A model generated the notes under the pieces. The model had not been told where the DNA came from. It ran no database searches and was given only the letters and a program-made list of their open reading frames with translations. DNA of 64,000 nucleotides from Hemerocallis citrina (lineage: Eukaryota; Streptophyta; Magnoliopsida; Asparagales; Asphodelaceae): NCBI GenBank assembly GCA_017893485.1, contig CM030362.1, positions 38,968,984 to 39,032,983 on the forward strand, read 5' to 3'. Made by a program: the position numbers and the translations under genes. Positions 36,201 to 48,165 of the stretch are shown piece by piece (within the stretch, counting starts at the first letter, position 1; the number at the start of each line of letters is the position of its first letter).

Positions 36201-36985
36201 CGGTTTGGGGTGTGTGTTGGTAGGGTGAGGTTGTTTTCTATGAGCATCCTGATCAAATCCCCTCTGAGTGGCTCCCCTGTGTTGAGGAAGACGATGTTCT
36301 GAGGGCGAGGTTCTCCTCCGCCTATACTGGTTGGAGGGAGGACCCCGTCGTTAGGCCCTTCTCTCAACCTGCTCTCCTTGTCGGCTATGGTATCCAAGGT
36401 CCTTGACCGGTCCCTCAATAGAGCGGTGATGATCACGTCTCCTCCCCTCAAGGTGTTGATGTGCAAGTTGGTGTGCGCGCGTCGAAGAGTGATTGTGTCT
36501 GAGCTCTTGGCCTCTTTCCTCAACGGGAAGTGGGATCACTGTTGAAGAGGGCATCGCGGGGATGGAAGGGGAGGCCACTGCCACATTGGGGGGTAGCACA
36601 GAGGTTTTGATCATGGTCGGAGAAGGGGGTGTAATTGGTTGTTGGTGTTGTGGCGGAGGGTGAGAAGTCTCCAGAGGAGAAGTCGGAGCCAGTGGATAGC
36701 AGACCCTCTCATTGGGCCCGCATCCACTGAGTTCTAGGACGGAAAGCATGTCCGGTTGTTTGTGGAGCACGGGAGGAGCACGGTGGGGTAAGAGGATGAT
36801 GGGGAAGAAGGTGGGTAAGGGTGAGTTTGCTGTTGAGCACTAGGTTTGTGTGGAGAAGCAGGTGGGGAAGGGGAGGTCAGGGAAGGGCATGAAGGTCGGA
36901 GAAGGCGTGTTAGATGGTCGGGGTGGAGGCTGGGGATGATGTCGGGGAGGGCTCAAGGGTAGGGAGTTGGTGGGAGGTCTTCATA
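33260..36985 (-). pseudogene. LINE ORF1: nucleic-acid-binding protein (frame-broken)
   Basis: A candidate start is ATG at about 36985, 20 bases inside the 5' end. Recognisable blocks are a zinc-knuckle pair CFNCCDLGHYRSEC and CLKCLKWGHRSYVS (around 35850-35700; the last Cys of the second knuckle appears to be Ser), a stop at about 35439, and a DUF4283-like domain (FWIWIHNIPLHFW to SARVLIRS, about 35310-35150). After a frame change near 34820, a long acidic Ser/Glu-rich stretch ends at 33260. Earlier segments (about 36770-36086) are Pro-rich and shift frames. The protein would coat LINE RNA. Its TGA overlaps the ORF2 start as ATGA (33260-33263). Confidence 0.7.
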
Positions 36986-37018
36986 GTTAAATGCAAAGTT
37001 GGCTGTGTACTAAAAGTT

Positions 37019-37493
37019 GACATTCGCTTATCTTTATTAAACCGGTTATGCTTGTTCTTACTAGGGAACAAGTGAATATATCAACGCTAATAGTAAATCC
37101 AAATTCTATTGACTACACCTCACCAAAACAAAAATAATTAGCACCTTAATTAATAGACAAGATAATTTTGGAAATAGTTAGGCATTCAATACATATATAT
37201 GTACTCAAAATGAAAATTCCATCAACTCTATGTATCAGTCTTTTTAACTTGCCTCTCCCCTGTTTTCTCCGCTCCCAAACCGAATCTGACTCCTTAATAT
37301 ATCATTCTCTTCGTTCCAAACCCTAATTCTCTGAAACATCAAATACAGTTAAAACTAAACGAAAACCAGTTCTAATTAAGCCATTGAACAAATTCAATTT
37401 CTACAGATTACATCTTCGCAAAACAAATATAATTAAGCGCCAAAGGCGTATCTGAGTTTCAGGGGACCCTAAGCAAATTTTCAAATAGGGTCA
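37019..37493. other. Flank between LINE and Gypsy, no gene
   Basis: This AT-rich flank has no coding region. TAATTAGCACCTTAATTAAT near 37132 resembles TAATTAGCACACAAGCTTAA near 50411 on the far side of the Gypsy element. GGTCA (37489-37493) is the left copy of the Gypsy target duplication. Confidence 0.45.
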
Positions 37494-38224
37494 TGAGGTA
37501 GGATAAAAATGGCCTGGGGCCCAGGATGGCTCTCGCTCCAAGTCAAGCCGGCTCGGCCCCGGACCACCACAGGCTCGGTGTCGAGCTGTAAGTTCACCAC
37601 CACGAAACCAGCCCCTCCCGTTCCGACGACCCGTCATGACCCTCGGTCTCCGATCCTCGGCGGTCTCACGGGCCTTCCACTCATCCGGGTAAGGGAGGGG
37701 GATGACCTAGCGCAACCTAGGCCCTCCGATCCTCCCAGAGACACAGGGCCCCCGCGATCTGCCGTGTCAGCTCCAAAGCCACTTAGGGCTTTGCCACATC
37801 AGCCCTAAACCGCTCTGGGACGCTGCCACGTGTGCCCTAAACCACCTGGGCCTCTTGCCACGTCAGGCCCATGGGCTTTCGAGTCCAGACCCGGCCCCCA
37901 AGCGGATCCAAACCCAGTTGGGTTATCTATAAATACCAGGTCCTCACCCACCTTCAAAGGTAATCAATCTTTCTTCCACAAAATCCTAGTTACTGCTACT
38001 CTCTCACAGAGACTAACTAGATCGTTGGAGGGTCTGCCACCGGGATAAACCCCGGTGTTTCTAGACCGTCTGCAGGTACGCGAGGCGAGGCAACCCGAGC
38101 CGCTCCTCCAGTGCCGAGGCGAGCCTCCAGCTCACCGTCCGTTACCGAGCTCTTCCCCCTTTACAAATTGAGTCCGAACTCACACCTGGTGCATCCACAC
38201 CCTCTCCAAAAACAAACCGCATCA
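37494..38224 (+). repeat. 5' LTR of the second Gypsy element
   Basis: The LTR runs from TGAGGTAGG to CCGCATCA. It has a TATA box (TATAAATA, 37928-37935) and then the hairpin CACCGGGATAAACCCCGGTG (about 38038-38057). It would start rightward transcription of gag-pol. Confidence 0.92.
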
Positions 38225-38227
38225 GGT

Positions 38228-38242
38228 TGGCGCCGTCTGTGG
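38228..38242 (+). other. Primer-binding site of the second Gypsy element
   Basis: TGGCGCCGTCTGTGG lies three bases after the 5' LTR. The same site is used by the element at 8540-18541. Confidence 0.8.
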
Positions 38243-38312
38243 AAACTTTATTTATCCGGTAAGGACGACAGTCCGAGCCTCGCCACCGACACTCCCTCCG
38301 GTCCACTCTTCC

Positions 38313-39698
38313 ATGCCTCCCAGGGCCCGGAGGTCGACTTCTTCCGCCCGCCGTAACGGGCCTCCTAACCAGGACGCCCTCGCGGGAGGGCAAGGGTCAA
38401 ATAATCCGGGGGCGAACCTCAGACCCCAGCAAGGCGAACCTCACGTCGAGCAACCCGACCTTCGTCGGGTCATCATGAACCGAAGGGCTAGTCAGGCCAG
38501 GGGAGGGACCGCTTCCAACTCGGCCCCGAACCATTCAAGGTTGTCAGTACTCAGCCGCATCGGCTGAATTCCTACACCCCGACCCGACCCTTCCGACCAC
38601 GGCGTGGTCACAAGGGCCGAGTTCCGGAGCTTTCGGGAGGAAATCATGGAGGCGCTTCACGGAGCGCCAAGGTCCGCAACGCTCGACCGACCCCGTCAAA
38701 AGAGCGAAGGAAGGAGCTACACTCACGCGCCGCCTCCTCCACCGGAGCGCACAGACCAGGTACTCCGTCGCCTCACTGAGATGGAGAATCGCCTCGAGCG
38801 CATCGGCGACGGGAATCCAAACCCCGTCCTAGGCCGAGCGCCTTCTCGGCCGCCATTCTCCGTCAACATTTTAGAAGCGGAAATCTCCTGGAACTTCCGG
38901 CCTCCGCAATTCGAGACTTACAACGGCGAGGGTGATCCAGCTGATCACATGGAGGGCTTCAAGACCCTCATGATGATTCACAGCGCTTCGGATCTCCTGC
39001 TGTGCCGAGCCTTCCCGGCTACCCTTCGGGGCCCGGCCAGGGAATGGTTCTCCAAACTCTCCCCAGGCTCAATCTTTTCGTTCGATCAGCTGGAAGCCAA
39101 CTTCTTGGACCACTTCGTCACTAGCCGGAAAGCCGAGAAGACAAGCGCCTCCCTGCTCGACCTCCGCCAGAGGGAGGGGGAGTCACTCAGTGACTTCGTC
39201 AAAAGATTCACAACCGAGGCAAGATCCGTCTCTGCCCTCGACGCCGGGGTCGCCTCGGCCGCCTTCCGGCACAATGTCCGCCACAATCAGCTGAAGGTCT
39301 CCCTGGCGAAGAAACCACCTCTGGACTTTCCCGACCTTCTCAATCGAGTCGAGAAATACATACGAGCTGAAGAAGCTCTAAACTCAGAGGGCAGCAAAGA
39401 AGTCATAGGAAAGGGCAAGCGCAGGGTCGATGAGATCGAACCCGCCAAGAAAGAAAAGGAAGGGGTCGGCGCGAAGAGGGTCCCTCCGGTCCCTCGTTTC
39501 TAAAGGTACACTCCCTTGACACAGAACGTGTCCGCCATCCTCTTAGAAATCGAGGACAAAGGCTTTGTCCGACTCCCTCCCCAACCAAGCAACAACAAGA
39601 AGCGAGACCAACACTTCTACTGCCGTTTTCACAGGGACCATGGGCACGAAACTGACCAGTGTCGGGCCCTGAAAGACGAAATCGAGGCCCTCATTTGA
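38313..39698 (+). pseudogene. Gag of the second Gypsy element (broken)
   Basis: ATG 38313 starts MPPRARRSTSSARR. An in-frame TGA at 38565-38567 interrupts the variable N-terminal part. The Gag domain follows in the same frame: FRPPQFETYNGEGDPADHME, then REWFSKLSPGSIFSFDQLE and KKPPLDFPDLLNRVEKYIRA. TAA at 39501-39503 comes next, then the Cys/His knuckle CRFHRDHGHETDQC, then TGA at 39696-39698 with a one-base shift into the protease frame. The intact relative at 8540-18541 has none of these breaks. Gag would form the particle that packages the element RNA. Confidence 0.85.
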
Positions 39699-42600
39699 CG
39701 GGGTACCTCCAGGAGTTCACAAAAGAGAACCAACAGGATCAACGAGATACCAGGAACCGAAGGCCTTCGCCTCCGAACCCTACTCCGAACTTCATTCAGG
39801 GTCGGGATCCCGACCCCGAGGGAACCGGAACCCCGGCAATTCTGCATTGTGTTCACGGAGGACCGATGGGGGGAGATTCGAATACTTCTCGGAAAGCCTT
39901 CATCCGCGAGGTGAACGCTGTCCAAGATCTCCCCTCACCTCGATTGCAAATGGTACCCGTCTCCTTCTCCGGAGAGGACCTCAAAGGCGTCCGCCTCCCC
40001 CATTGCGAAGCCCTCGTCATTAGCCTCCACATGGCTAATTGTGAAGTACGCCGGATCCTCGTCGACAACGGCAGCTCAGTAAACATCCTCTTTCTCGAAG
40101 CCTTCGAGAATCTCAAACTGCCCAGAGGCAAGCTTAAACCGGCCGGATACACCTTGCACGGGTTCTCTGGCTTCCCTGTCTTCATAGAAGGGATCGTGAC
40201 CCTCGACGTCACCGCAGGCTCGGTTCCTATTCAGCGGACCGAGTCTATGGATTTCATGGTGGTGAACGTCAAGGCGGCGTGCAATGCCATACTTGGCCGA
40301 CCGGGGCTGTGCTCCCTTCAGGCGGTACCGTCGGCCTATCACTTGAAGCTAAAATTCCCCACCCAACAAGGGTCGGTGTCGTCCGAGGCAACCAAGAGGT
40401 GGCGCGGTCCTGCTACATGACCGCCATCGGAGGTGGTGTCTTCCCCCTCGATGCCGTCGAGCTCGGGTCCGAGGGCAACGGTTCCACTCCAGAGCCAGCC
40501 GACAAGCTGGAAGAGGTCCCGTTCGAGGCCGCAGATGAATCGAAGTGGTTCCGAGTGAACCGCTCGCTCTACGAAGGTCTGAGGGCGGACATAGTTGACT
40601 GCATCCGCCGTAACGTCGATCTCTTCACCTGGAAGCCCTCCGATATGCCCGGGATTTCTGAAGACCTGATCATGTACAGGCTGAGCATCACCCCGGGATC
40701 CAAGCCGGTCGCTCAGAAAAGGCGCAAGTTCGCCCCGGAGAGGCAGCAAGCTATGAAAGCAGAGGTGGAAAAACTCTTGTCCGCTCGGTTCATTCAGGAA
40801 GTCAGCTACCCCAAGTGGTTGGCCAACGTCGTCATGGTTAAAAAGGCGACCGGGGGATGGCGAATCTATATAGATTTCACGAATCTAAACAAAGCATGCC
40901 CTAAAGATCCTTTCCCCCTCCCCAGCATCGACGCCCTGATCGACGCAACCTCGGGACACGAGCTGCTGTCCTTCATGGACGCATTCGCAGGGTATAATCA
41001 AATTCGGATGTTCCCGCCCGACATTGCGAAGACCTCGTTCGTCACCGACCAGGGTCTTTTTTGCTATCGCGTTATGCCCTTCGGGCTGAAAAACGCCGGA
41101 GCCACCTATCAACGGCTCGTGAACCGAATCTTCAAAGACCTAATCGGCCGCAACATGGAGGTCTATGTTGACGACATGCTCGTCAAAAGCCGGGCCGGGC
41201 CGGACCACGTCGCTAACCTCGAGGAAGCCTTCGGAATCCTCCGACATCATAACATGAGGCTCAACCCGGCCAAGTGCGCATTCAGGGTCTCCTCCGAAAA
41301 GTTTCTGGGGTTCGTCGTCAGCCAGCGCGGCATCGAGGCGAACCCAGAGAAGATTCAGGCCATAATAGACATGGCCCCACCCCGGAACGTCAAGGAGGTG
41401 CAGAGACTCACGGGCCGGTTGGCGGCCATCGGTCGCTTCCTCTCCAAATCAGGGGAGAAATCTCTCCCCTTCTTCAAGGCTCTGTGCGGCAAAGGGGGCT
41501 TCGAGTGGGGTGCCCCTCAACAAGAAGCCTTCGAGCAGCTGAAGCAGTACCTCGCCAACCCTCCTCTCCTCAGCAAACCCGAGCCGGGCAAACCCCTGTG
41601 GCTCTACCTCTCCACCTCGGATAGCGCCCTCGGTGCTGTCCTCGTCCGAGAAGAGGACGGAGTTCAGAAGCCACTCTATTATGTGAGTAAGGTCCTACTC
41701 CCCGCCGAGACGAGGTACACAAAGATCGAAAAGATGGCCTATGCTCTGGTCATGGCGGCCCGGAAGCTCCGCCTTTACTTCCAAGCTCACTCCATCCAAG
41801 TTCTAACTGACCAGCCCTTGAAAACCATCCTCCACAAGCCGAAGAACTCTGGCCGCTTGGTCAAGTGGTCAATAGAGCTGAGCCAATACGACATCGGCTA
41901 TCAGCCGAGGACGGCAATCAAAGGTCAGGCCCTCACCTAGTTCATCACCGAGTGCACAATTTCTGAGCAGCCAAGTGTCAAAAGGTCGGATCCGATCTGG
42001 GAAGTCTATGTCGATGGGTCCTCCTGTGAAACCGGGAGTGGTGCCGGAATCATCCTCCGAGGTCCCGACCAATTCCTCCTTCAATACTCCCTCCGCCTCA
42101 ACTTCCCGGCCTCTAACAACGAGGCAGAATACGAGGCCATGATTGCCGGACTAACCCTGGCACACCGAGCCGGAGCCAAGCAGATCCGAGCCTTCAGTGA
42201 TTCTCAGCTTGTGGTCAACCAGATCACCGGAGAATACGAGGCTCGCGACGACCGGATGGTACGATACTTGGTCGTGGTCCGACGGCTCCTAGCATCCTTC
42301 TGCTGCTCCACAGTTGTTAGGGTCCCCAGAGAGCAGAATGCCCAAGCAGACGCCTTGTCAAAACTTGCCTCCTCCTCCTTCGAGGGCCTCGACCAAACGG
42401 TACTCATCGAAATCCTCTTAAAGCCAAGTATCAATGACCAAGACCGGGAGGCAATGTGCGTACAAGGCGGTATCAATCCGGACGACTGGATCACCCCCAT
42501 TCGAAGATTCCTAGTCCGAGACGAGCTCCCCGAAGACCAGGCCAAGGCAAGACGAGTCAGGATCCAAGCTGAAAGGTTCGTCATGATCGACGGCATCCTC

Positions 42601-43743
42601 TTCAAACGCTCATACACACTGGCCGATGGTAAGCCGTACCTCCGCTGTCTCACCAATGACGAAGCCAGCTACGTGCTGAAGGAACTTCATGAAGGGATCG
42701 GCAGATGCCATATGGGAAGCAGATCCCTCGCTCGCAAAGCCCTGAATCAGGGTTACTATTGGCCCACCATGCTCCAAGACTCCCAAGACCTGGTCAAGAG
42801 GTGCGGCCCCTGCCAGAGGTTCTCCCCTATCAAGAGGCTTCCTGAAGCCAATCTACGATCCCTGGCTAGTCCTACGCCATTTGCCATGTGGGGCATGGAC
42901 CTTGTGGGCCCCTTCCCCGTAGAAATAGGACAAAGAAAATTCTTGATAGTCGCCATCGACTACTTCACAAAGTGGCTCGAGGCCGAGCCACTGTCCAGCA
43001 TCACCGAGCGCCAAACACAGCAGTTCTTCTGGAAGAACATCGTTTGTCGATTCGGGATCCCTCAGGTCCTCGTTACAGACAACGGGACCCAGTTCGCAGG
43101 CCAAAACTTCCGAAAGTTCTACGAAGACATCGGCACCCAGCAATGCTTCTCCGCCATATGCCACCCTCAGTCCAACGGCCAAGCGAAAAACGCGAACAGG
43201 CAAATCCTCGACGGCCTCAAGAAGCGCCTCGACAGTTCCCCCAAGGGGCTGTGGGTAGAAGAGCTGCCCAGCGTGCTGTGGGCGCACCGAACCACCAAGA
43301 GGATCCCCACGGGAGAGACACCGTTCAGTTAAATCTACGGGACCGAGGCAGTGATCCCCGTAGAAATTAGTTTGCCCTCCCCCCGGATCATGGCCTTCGA
43401 CGAAGCCGACAACTCATCCGGCCTAAGGGCCAACATGGACCTCGTTGCCGAGGTCAAGGAAAAGTCATCCGTCCGAAGAAATATCTATCAACAGCGGATC
43501 GATAGGTTTTACAACAAGAAGGTCCGCCCAACAGACATCAAGGCCGGATACCTCGTGTTACGCAAATTGTCCGTCTCTGATCCCACCAAGAAGAGGAAGC
43601 TGGCCCCCAACTGGGAGGGCCCATACAGGATAGCGGAGGCCATAGGGCCCGGCACTTATCGACTGGTGGACATGGAGGGTCGAGCGATCAAGCGACCCTG
43701 GAACCCAGAGCACCTAATGAAGTTCCTAGAAGAACGGTCATAG
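39699..43743 (+). pseudogene. Pol of the second Gypsy element (broken, integrase Glu lost)
   Basis: The protease has [17 protein letters not shown] (about 40060). A frameshift at about 40375 precedes the reverse transcriptase ([25 protein letters not shown]). RNase H ends at GQALT-stop, where the relative has Glu (TAG 41938-41940). The second RNase H has YVDGSSCETGSGAG and SDSQLVVNQ. The integrase has a zinc finger (CGPCQRF), WGMDLVGPFP and [10 protein letters not shown], but SNGQAKNANRQ, where Lys replaces the catalytic Glu seen in the 8540-18541 element. TAA at 43330-43332 breaks the C-terminal part, which continues to 43743. It cannot make functional Pol. Confidence 0.88.
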
Positions 43744-44181
43744 GTCCCTGCTTGGCTAATGTAGATAATATTTTTGTAAGCTTTCATATGTAAAGGGCCG
43801 TTTTAGTGCCCCTCTCTATCATATATGAAAAGATCCCTTTTTGTCAACTCCAAACGCCTCGGCAGGTCTGACCTAACACCGGACAATGGGATCGGCACCC
43901 GAGTCCCCACTCCGGTATCGTCCCCAACGTCTCGGTAGGTCCGAATCGGCTTCAGGCCAAGGAGTTGCCATAATGCCTCCCGCTGCCCATGATACCACGC
44001 CCGGTACCGATCCCCCCACGGGTCGGCAGGGCCGAACCTCACCTCCACCAATCAATAGGCTATTGGCCAGGGCAACAAATGAAAAGAAACCCCTTATTCA
44101 TACTCCCTTATTAAGTTCTGGAAAACAAATAGAGACCATTACAGGACCACTCCACTCATCTCACAAAGAAGGAATTCACTC
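43744..44181. other. Convergent gap between pol and the antisense gene
   Basis: Both the sense pol and the antisense gene end into this interval, so it should hold their 3' ends. It starts with an AT-rich stretch (TTTTTGTAAGCTTTCATATG) and then becomes GC-rich. No gene is seen. Confidence 0.45.
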
Positions 44182-47140
44182 TTAGGACCCCTCGGGTCCG
44201 AGGAATGGCAATCCCACTCCAATCGAATGACTTGGATCTCTCTCCTCATCACGATGGTCCTTAGAGTCAGCCACGGTCGACACACCGGCAACGGAGCTCT
44301 GGGCATCAGCCGGTCGGACACGCTCCAGCTGCAGTAGCGCCGAAGGAACCCCCTCCGCTCGCCGGTCTCCTGAGGAGGATGCCATCCTCGTTCCGGACAC
44401 ACCTAGCATCGTCTTATAGCGGTGTATCTCCATTTCCTTCTCCACTATGACGTCGCGAAGAAGCCTCTCGGACGAGGGCCTCTGCACCGACGCACCTGAC
44501 ATGGTGAACCCGAGACCGGCACTTCCGAGGTCCCGATCTACCATTGCGCTCTTCAGCCGGTTCGCCTCGGCACTCAGAGCCTCGGACTTCTCTCGATAAT
44601 AGTTGAAGGCAGCATCCTGGTCGCGAGCCCCCTTGCGATAACGGACCAACGTGGCCTCTAGAACCTTGATTTTACTCCGGAGCCACGCCACGTCGGAGCG
44701 ACGAGGGTCCGCCTCGGGAAGGAGAGCCGTTACCTAAAAGAGAACCAACCACGGCTCAAAACGCATCGGCAAAAGGGGTCCGAAAAAATCCGAGTACAAA
44801 AGACTTGGCCAATCAAAAAATCGTTTTTTATAAATCAAATCCTTCATACAAAAATGCGGTGGCCAGTCCGCGGTCGGCAAATACAATTGAAAGAAAGAAA
44901 AAGACAAACAAGAGGCAAACAGCATATGTTATCACCTCAGCATCAGCCGGGTTCACGGGTGGATCGACAGCCGAACCCACGACGGGAGGGTCAACATCAG
45001 GGATCTTCGGTGGCCCTTCGATCTCCATGTCATAGTCGAGGCCGGTCAGGTCGATGGTCGAGTAGAAGTGCCTCACATGGCTGAGGGCCTTCGCGTAGAT
45101 CGCGTCTTGGGCCACGATCACCAGGTCCTGCCCCGTCGTCGTCAGTTCCTCCTTCTCCTGCGCGAACTTCTTCTTTAAGGCGGCCACCCTTTTAGCCCAC
45201 TCGGCATCCCTGGCATCGAGCTCGACCTTCAGCTGCTACTCCCTCTTGTGCGAGCCGTCGAGCTCGATCTTCATCTCCTTCATTTCTTGCAATCTCTTGT
45301 CTGCCCGAGCTCGCTCCCGTTCCACGGCCGCCTCATAGAGACCCTTCACGTGGGCCCCCTGCACACAGGCCTGCAGTAACCAAGCACTACTAAGGAAGCC
45401 TCTTTCACAATATATTCACAAGGCAAGTGGGGTCGACGGACTTACCAGCACATTGGCCTGCGCGAGGCGCGTGTACGCCTGCTCCAAGGTCTCGGCGTTC
45501 ATCTCCTCGCGGTCCCGGGGAGTCACCAGCTTCTCCGCCACCTCGACGGCCTGGGGCCCACGGGTCAGACAGTCCCCCACCCGTATCGACCAGGCCGGCA
45601 CCCACGGCCGTCGCAGCTCCTCCATTACGGTGTCCTCTCCCTCGGCTCCGACCAGGGGACCTTTCCCCTTGCTATGTTCGGACGCCTTCGCCTGAGCCGA
45701 GCTCCCCTGAGCGGCCACCTCCTTACTCGTCTCCGAGCGAGTTCTCTTGCCCCTCGGCTCAAGCGTTGCCTCGGATGCAACCTGGCTCGGCCCCCTCACC
45801 CTCTTTGCGTCCTCCGCCTCCTCGGCCTTCTTCTGCCTCAAAGCGAGCCTCCGTGCCTTGATTGAGTCTGGATCCATACCTGCAAAAAGACCCATTAAGG
45901 ACAATGAGCTCAAAAGAACAATAAGACCAAGAGAAAGAAACAACTACATACAAGGCACGGCCGGGCTCAGTCCAACGCTCGCCAGGTGCCCCTCCGTCAC
46001 CTTCGGCCAGCTGATGTTGTGCGACAGGCAGAGGCGCTCAACAAATTTCCACTCTTCGGCCGTCAGGTCCTTCGGCCTCGGTGCTTTGAAGCCCGGCTTG
46101 TAATGGTTCCATCGAGTGGGAATATCCCAAGGCTCCTCGCTCCGGATCACGAAATATTTTCGTTTCCACTCCTTGATGGAGTCCGGATGACCATGGACAT
46201 GGACCACCTTCCCCTTACTCCGAGGCGAAACATAGTATATCCCCTCCGAATCCCCCGACGAGCTGATCCCTAGCATTGCCCGGAACACGCCCAACCTAAG
46301 AGGCACCTTCTGCTCCTCACACAGCAACACGAAACAGATGATCTGCTTCCATGAATTCGGCTCGTACTGCATCGGAGCCAGGGACGCCCAATTTAACACG
46401 TCCCGGACAAACGGATGGACCGGCAGCCTCAGTCCAGAGCCGAAGGCATCCACGGGGAAGACACAGTACCATGCCGGTAGGGGGTCGGTAGGACGGAGGC
46501 TCGGGCTCGGCAACATGAGTTCGTAACCGGACCCGATGTGAAACGCCGACTGAGCAACCTCCAAGTCACCAGCTTCCAAGATCGTCGGAAGCGTGTCCAT
46601 CTTCACCCTCTTCCGACTCGGCGACGACGGTTGAACCCCATACAGCACCTTATCGGAGAGGTCGCCGGGGTACCGTCGGAATGGGTTCGGCTGTACAGGC
46701 GACCCTGTCACCACATTCCGGAGGATGAGCACCTGGCTCGGCCCTCCGGCATTCCCCCCCTTCTTTCTTGGCACCCTCTTCTTCTTGGCCCTCTCCGGCG
46801 AGGGAGTGGATAAGCGCCCAAGACCAGCCGGCGTGGAGGACGAACCCACTCCCCGGACCGTGGATCTCCTCCCCGTACCTCCCGTCCGAGCCTCGGCGGC
46901 TTCACCCTCGCCTTGACCGCCCCCCTCTTCAGAAACCGATTCCAGAATCTGGACCTCGTCCGAAATGTCACTCCCCTCCTCAGAATCACTACTCTCCACC
47001 ACGTACGGCTGCCGGGAGCGCAGGGGCTTCACGTCATACACCGTTTCCTCCTTCCACATTGTCGAGTCTGAGAGCCCGGTGGCAGGCGCCCCTTCCCCTC
47101 TAGACGTCGACGCCGAAGAGCCAGACTGAGCCCTAGACAT
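44182..47140 (-). CDS. Antisense four-exon gene inside the Gypsy element (Transposase_28-like)
   Basis: Exons on the minus strand are 47140-45952, 45879-45446, 45370-44936 and 44733-44182. All introns are GT-AG (GTATGT, GTAAGT and GTGATA donors; TTTTTGCAG, TTACTGCAG and CTCTTTTAG acceptors), and the phases join into one frame of 869 codons. One stop, TAG at 45236-45238 in exon 3, breaks it. The N-terminus is Ser/acidic-rich. The region of LPVHPFVRDVLNWASLAP and PNSWKQIICFVLLCEEQ resembles the Pfam family once called putative gypsy-type transposon (Transposase_28). The C-terminal half is Glu/Lys/Arg-rich and coiled-coil-like (KAEEAEDAKR, RARADKRLQEMKEMK). The biochemical role is unknown. Extra antisense ORFs are known in some Tat elements such as Grande. 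Confidence 0.72.
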
Positions 47141-47291
47141 GACTAACTAAATAAACTTACCGACTAACCTTGGGTTGCTTCGGAAGGATGAGCCTGGTGC
47201 TGCAAACAGTAGTGACGAGCGCCGAAGTGTTTGGAAATTTCTTAGAAAAAGCAGCAAGAGGGTAATGAGCGGAATGGGGGATAGGTGGGGG

Positions 47292-47299
47292 TATTTATA
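47292..47299 (-). promoter_or_regulatory. TATA box of the antisense gene
   Basis: TATAAATA on the minus strand lies about 150 bases before the antisense ATG (47140), within CTCTATAAATACCCCCACC. This spacing suits a plant promoter with a short leader. Confidence 0.55.
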
Positions 47300-47399
47300 G
47301 AGAAAAAAGTGACTCCTCATTTTTCGCGTAACTGCTCCTCGATTGGCGTGAAACTGCCACCTATAAAGTCGCGCCACGTTTAGAATGTGCGCCGCTGAC

Positions 47400-48165
47400 A
47401 TCACCCAGCTCCAGCTTGGAAGCCAGACGCGAGGGTCGGTCCGGATGAAGTGCTTCGGACAAGGACACCCCCGCGCCTGTCCCTAGGAGGCAAGAGAAAA
47501 TTTTGTTTGTCTTAAGGCACCCGCTCTCGGCGAGCGCCCCGGGCCCCGGGACTAGGTCGGCTGTCCTCTCACCCGCGAACAACTCGGGACTTGCGACCTC
47601 GGAAGTCGAAGGCCCCGAACCATTCGAGGGCGGAGAAAGACCACCATCGCCGGGGACCCTGTCAGAGAGCAGATCGGCCCACCTCCCATCTCTAACTCCT
47701 TCGGGCTGACCACCATCAGAAGCTGTCAGCCCGGAAGGAAGACAGAGATCGGAGAAGACCCATCCGACCGAGAAAACCTACCCACCGGGTCCGAACTTCA
47801 TTGGTAATCCCTCCCGTCATGATCTCCCCTGACTCTGACTACCGCATCAGGGCCGTCAGAATCAGGAGAAGATCATGGCGCGAGAATAACCACCCGTCCG
47901 ACCCTCTCAGGGTTAGAATTTTTCAAGAAACAGGCGTCCGCCCAAGGCAGACACCTCCGGTGGTCGATGAACCACCATTGCTGTGATCAAAGCTACCGGG
48001 GGGAGCGGGGTATTTATAACCCCCCCCCAAGGACCAGCCACTATGCCTGGGGAACTGAAGCGCCAAGCATTTATTAGAGGAGCCATTTAATGACCCCGGG
48101 AAGTTGGAACGCCGCACGAATCCCAGAGCGCCATTAATGCTCCACGAAGTCAGCCAGCATCAGCT
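47400..48165. other. Non-coding part of the Gypsy 3' region, second antisense TATA
   Basis: I see no protein family here. A second TATAAATA on the minus strand (48011-48018, in GGTTATAAATACCCCGC) resembles the one at 47292, which may mark a duplicated promoter or a second leader. Confidence 0.4.

Larger units (their letters stand above)
29342..37005 (-). mobile_element. Full-length L1-type LINE
   Basis: TGTACTAAAAGTT stands at 29329-29341 and again at 37006-37018, a 12-13 bp target duplication. On the minus strand the 3' end is a poly-A tail (T-run about 29342-29354). The 7.66-kb element has ORF1 (about 36985-33260) and ORF2 (33263-29622) in the usual order. An intact duplication with both ORFs means a full-length insertion, but ORF1 has frame breaks and ORF2 three stops. 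The fragment at 1681-3115 is a distant relative. Confidence 0.9.

Noticed and set aside
45427..45861. 144-codon Pro-rich plus-strand frame
   Set aside because: It lies opposite exon 2 of the antisense gene, whose splice phases and codon content are more convincing.
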